DNA of 64,000 nucleotides, taken from the NCBI GenBank assembly GCA_977006965.1, contig OZ345385.1:1054001-1118000 (forward strand). Direction: 5' to 3'. Within the stretch, counting starts at the first letter, position 1. Every line of letters begins with the position of its first letter. Below, one piece after another: positions 61,362-64,000 of this stretch. The DNA is from Phymatolithon calcareum. Lineage: Eukaryota; Rhodophyta; Florideophyceae; Hapalidiales. The notes below the pieces were generated by a model. The model saw only the letters and a list, made by a program, of their open reading frames with translations. It made no database searches and was not told the origin of the DNA. The position numbers and the translations under genes are program-made.

Positions 61362-61989
61362 TCTTTTATATATGATTGGTCCCTCTTCTCCCAAGGCTGC
61401 GTCACAGCAGGATAATCGGCACAGATAATCGTGCCCTGGAAAGGCACATGTGGGATAAATTTGTCGTCCATTCGCCTCTCACCTCACATGCACCGGGGCC
61501 CAACAGTTGCTCGACTTTTTCAAAGACATGGTCACATGCAAAACGATGTTCAGAAGGCCGCCCAAGTCGTTCATGACCACTGTGAGATATTCAATGTGTG
61601 GTCTCCCGAAGCTACACAGCAGTCGTGGACAACTTGGGATGCCGTTTACTCGATCTCCGCTCTCTATATCTCACCAATTCTCTGCATTTCTTATGACAAA
61701 CCGTCTTGCCCAGTTCCGATTTCAGATGCGCGACGAACGCTTGTATATGTATTGTCCCTGTTCATGGGAGGGAACTCTGAAAAAGCGGTCCAGCATTTTT
61801 TTTGCACTCGAAGAATAAACACAATGTCTTCCGAATTCAATTTTGTCGCCATACTCGTAACTGTTTTTAAAAATTTGTTAAAGACATACGGAATGCAAAT
61901 TCGTTATTCCACGGCAACTATCTTCGCTACGCACTCCAGTATGAAATAAATGCAGCGGCTATCGCTGTAGTACCAAAAAGTACTATCAA
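61362..61989. other. no gene assigned
   Basis: A plus-strand frame of 172 codons (61431-61949) crosses this stretch but shows no motif. Part could be an unrecognisable upstream piece of the acyl-CoA synthetase pseudogene. Confidence 0.3.
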
Positions 61990-62493
61990 AGGTCGCTAGG
62001 GAAGGCGCACAACGTGAAGCTCCGCTTGCTGAACGATGAAATCATGTTGTGGCGAGCGGCTAGATGGGAGAAGTTTTCATCTAGGGTTGCAATGTGATAA
62101 AGGGGTTGGAAAATAACCCTGCAACGAATGCTACAGCGTTTGCGGGCGGATGGTTTTACACCGGCGATCAAGGACGTATTGACGATTAAGGATACTTTAT
62201 CCTTACGGCGCATCAAGGGACTTGTGAAGAGAGGGGGGAAAGATCTCTCTGTTAGAAGTGGACGCAGTTCTGGTGCCACATCCTGTTGTTACGCAGCTGC
62301 GTAGCAACTAGGCTGTGAGTCTCGCTGCTCCAGACTAAAAGTACAGGGAGGAAGTGAATGCTGCTGTAATTTTGAAGAAATGTGCAACCAAGATATCAGA
62401 GTATGGGTTGCAGCAGTTTGCGAAATGAGAGATTGCCAAAATTCAAGTTTCCTGAGAAAATGCTCTTCTGTGAATGTAACGGGAAAGATTTAA
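61990..62493 (+). pseudogene. AMP-forming acyl-CoA synthetase (C-terminal half)
   Basis: Read across three frames: SLGKAHNVKLRLLNDE, GEVFI-stop-GCNVIKGLENN, NATAFAGGWFYTGDQGRIDD-stop-GYFIL, RIKGLVKRGG, KISLLEVDAVLVPHPVVTQL, AVSLAAPD-stop-KYREEVN, AAVILKK, KFKFPEKMLF and finally VTGKI. These are the hallmark boxes of the ANL superfamily: the GD-G motif, RIK..RGG..I hinge, EVD..L..HP, and the terminal T-GKI with its catalytic Lys. The style is closest to 4-coumarate/oxalate-CoA ligase-like enzymes, which activate carboxylic acids with ATP and CoA. At least four stops and two frameshifts. The N-terminal ATP-binding half is not seen. This is the only clear host metabolic gene trace in the window. 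Confidence 0.85.
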
Positions 62494-64000
62494 CATTGCA
62501 TAGTGTCAAAGTATTTTGGGAGCGGAGACTACGGTCGAAAGTAGCATAGTACAGCCTCTCTTAGATAAAAAACGGGTCGCTGATATTGCGAGAAATGTAG
62601 CAAAGCGTGCACTATATTTCCGCCTGTACCACGATGAGTGGACGACCGTCCCACTCCGTGGACCCAAGAGGTATAAGAAGCTATCACGCAAGTTGAAAGA
62701 ATCTTGTACTTCCAAGTTATCAGAGGCATATCACGTGGAAGGCTCGAGCTGCTCCGAATGCCGTGTAGCATCGAAGCCCCAGTAAATAGGGGAGGAATCC
62801 TAGCGTTCAAGAGAATCAAAAGCTGACTATATTGTGCAAACTAAGAGAAGAGCCGAATTTCAAAGCATCAAGTAGGCAAATCGGGATGTTACCTTGATTG
62901 TGTAAAATAAACGTTTTCCGTCTCCCTTCAAGCATTTACAGGAAGTGAAAACTATACACCAGCTCCAAGGAATCCTGCTCTTGAAGAAGGCGAGCGATTG
63001 AAAATCCAATAATCAAGAAGCAGGAGAAAAATAATGCTTGATAACCCAGATGATATCCCAATCATCCACAGTTTTGCGAAAGTGCTACATCGACAGTTGC
63101 CCTTAAATAAGGAAAAAGAGACTCCCAGGAAAGAGCAGGACGATAATATTGGAAAATTCAGGATGGCGGTCCAATTTTGCATGGGGACCTTACGTGAGCT
63201 GGGCCTGAGGAAATGTTTTGAGCGGGGAGGGCACTACACTCTAATATAAAACTATACGGGTCTCTATGAGGCTTAGGGTGACTCACTGGAAAGATTTCTT
63301 TCCTTTTTTCGTGTTCCAAACCATTTCCAGCTCTTCAGCTCACTTTGTGCCGAAGTCTAGCAGGCCTTGTGCAACGGGAGGACTGCCATGCAGGAGAAGG
63401 ACCGCCAAGGAACGAGAACCGCCACGAGAGGCAGGACGGCTGTCAGAATCTTTTTCTATTGTGAAAAAGGGCCTTCCGCCTTCTTTCCGACGACAGCAGC
63501 AGCTCTAGGTTCTACTACGCAAAATAATTGAGATCGTGATGACTCTCTTGAGGAACCCTGTACTTTGTAACACGTGTACAAAATTAGATCTCGATACTCA
63601 CGGCTTCCAGCAATTTCAAGATTGAAATTTTTATGAAAGGGAGGACCGGGAGGACCGCCATGAGCAGGGAGGACCACCGCGAGAGAGAGGCGGAACATGA
63701 TGGACGCTACCGAGTTCATGGGCCACTGGGGGATGCGGGAAAGTCCGTAAAAGTGAGTTATTTTCATGTTTTTTGAAAAATGCTGAAAAAGCTTGAGATT
63801 GCTTCCACAGCGAATGAACGCAGCTTCAGATCGACTGTTTGGTATGATATTTGCATTGCACATTGCTTCAATTTGGTATCAAAGTGTCATGTTATTATGA
63901 AATCTTTACATAACAATCTATTGGATAACAAAAAACGCGTACGTATCTAGCACATGCGATTCTCGAAACATCACGTTTTGCGTGTTTTGTGCAGATTTAC
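62494..64000. other. no recognisable gene
   Basis: Open frames at 62516-62785 (DKKRVADIARNVAKRALYF) and 63034-63249 (FAKVLHRQLPLNKEKETPRK) have protein-like composition but no identifiable domain. Between 63380-63435 and 63638-63695 a GGAGGACCGCCATG-type purine-rich motif is repeated. Nothing else is seen to the window end. Confidence 0.35.

Noticed and set aside
62516-62785. Continuation of the acyl-CoA synthetase
   Set aside because: The family ends shortly after the T-GKI box, and this frame does not resemble it.

Overview
This window is a gene-poor, repeat-dense stretch of a eukaryotic nuclear genome. The evidence is several LINEs with poly(A)-type tails and long target-site duplications, two LTR retrotransposons, hAT and Tigger-like DNA elements, a Crypton-like recombinase and no prokaryotic gene layout. 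The host cannot be fixed from sequence alone. The styles of the Ty3/gypsy, chromodomain-integrase, LINE and BED-hAT proteins would fit a red alga or another protist such as an oomycete. That is an impression, not a demonstration.

Layout. 1-4.3 kb holds nothing recognisable. 4.34-6.79 kb is a nearly complete hAT element with an 8-bp target duplication and a frameshifted BED/hAT transposase. 6.8-10.5 kb is a mosaic: local duplications, a Crypton-like tyrosine recombinase on the minus strand split by a 327-bp MITE, and three copies of a long perfect palindrome. 10.6-12.7 kb carries a decayed Ulp1/SUMO-protease (C48) gene. 13.4-14.8 kb has an inverted repeat and a 56-bp quasi-palindrome. 15.5-16.85 kb is the longest clean ORF that I cannot assign (437 codons). 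17.4-21.5 kb is repeats of several kinds. 21.5-28.2 kb is a GC-rich Ty3/gypsy retrotransposon with gag, protease, RT, RNase H and integrase all present but broken and with no 3' LTR. 28.2-45.3 kb is a LINE graveyard. Inside it lie a Gag-integrase-chromodomain LTR element with both LTRs (30.94-34.15 kb, itself carrying a MITE and a short retroposed insert), an almost full LINE ORF2 (37.77-40.57 kb, 13-bp target duplication) and a second, minus-strand hAT relic (40.8-42.8 kb). 45.3-51.4 kb has an LTR-like structured region, a Tigger/pogo-type element with 23-bp terminal inverted repeats, short retroposed insertions, and a run of unassigned ORFs whose end is homologous to the 17.4-18.0 kb repeat. 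51.5-63.9 kb is mostly featureless, with LINE fragments in both orientations, a tRNA-like SINE candidate, a small helical ORF, several perfect hairpins and a pseudogene of an AMP-forming acyl-CoA synthetase.

How it fits together. Almost everything coding is a transposable element or a dead remnant. Nesting gives a relative chronology: LINE first, LTR retrotransposon into the LINE, then the MITE into the LTR. The two MITE copies differ at about two positions and both have perfect 8-bp duplications, so they are the youngest events seen. For convenience I use family letters: alpha (3' tail GGGAGCTTTTAAAATAAAT, C-terminal RAPLWRKSVLGAY module), beta (ORF2 at 37.8-40.4 kb, tail GGGGCTTTTAAAATAAACTT), gamma (minus-strand LINE at 59.4-60.5 kb, tail with CCCCCTCGAGG and GTTGGTAAC), delta (RTE-like C-terminus with GREAWKLTEKV), epsilon (tail with GAAACGCATCTCCCTT). 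Comparisons between copies were made by eye, so identities are approximate.
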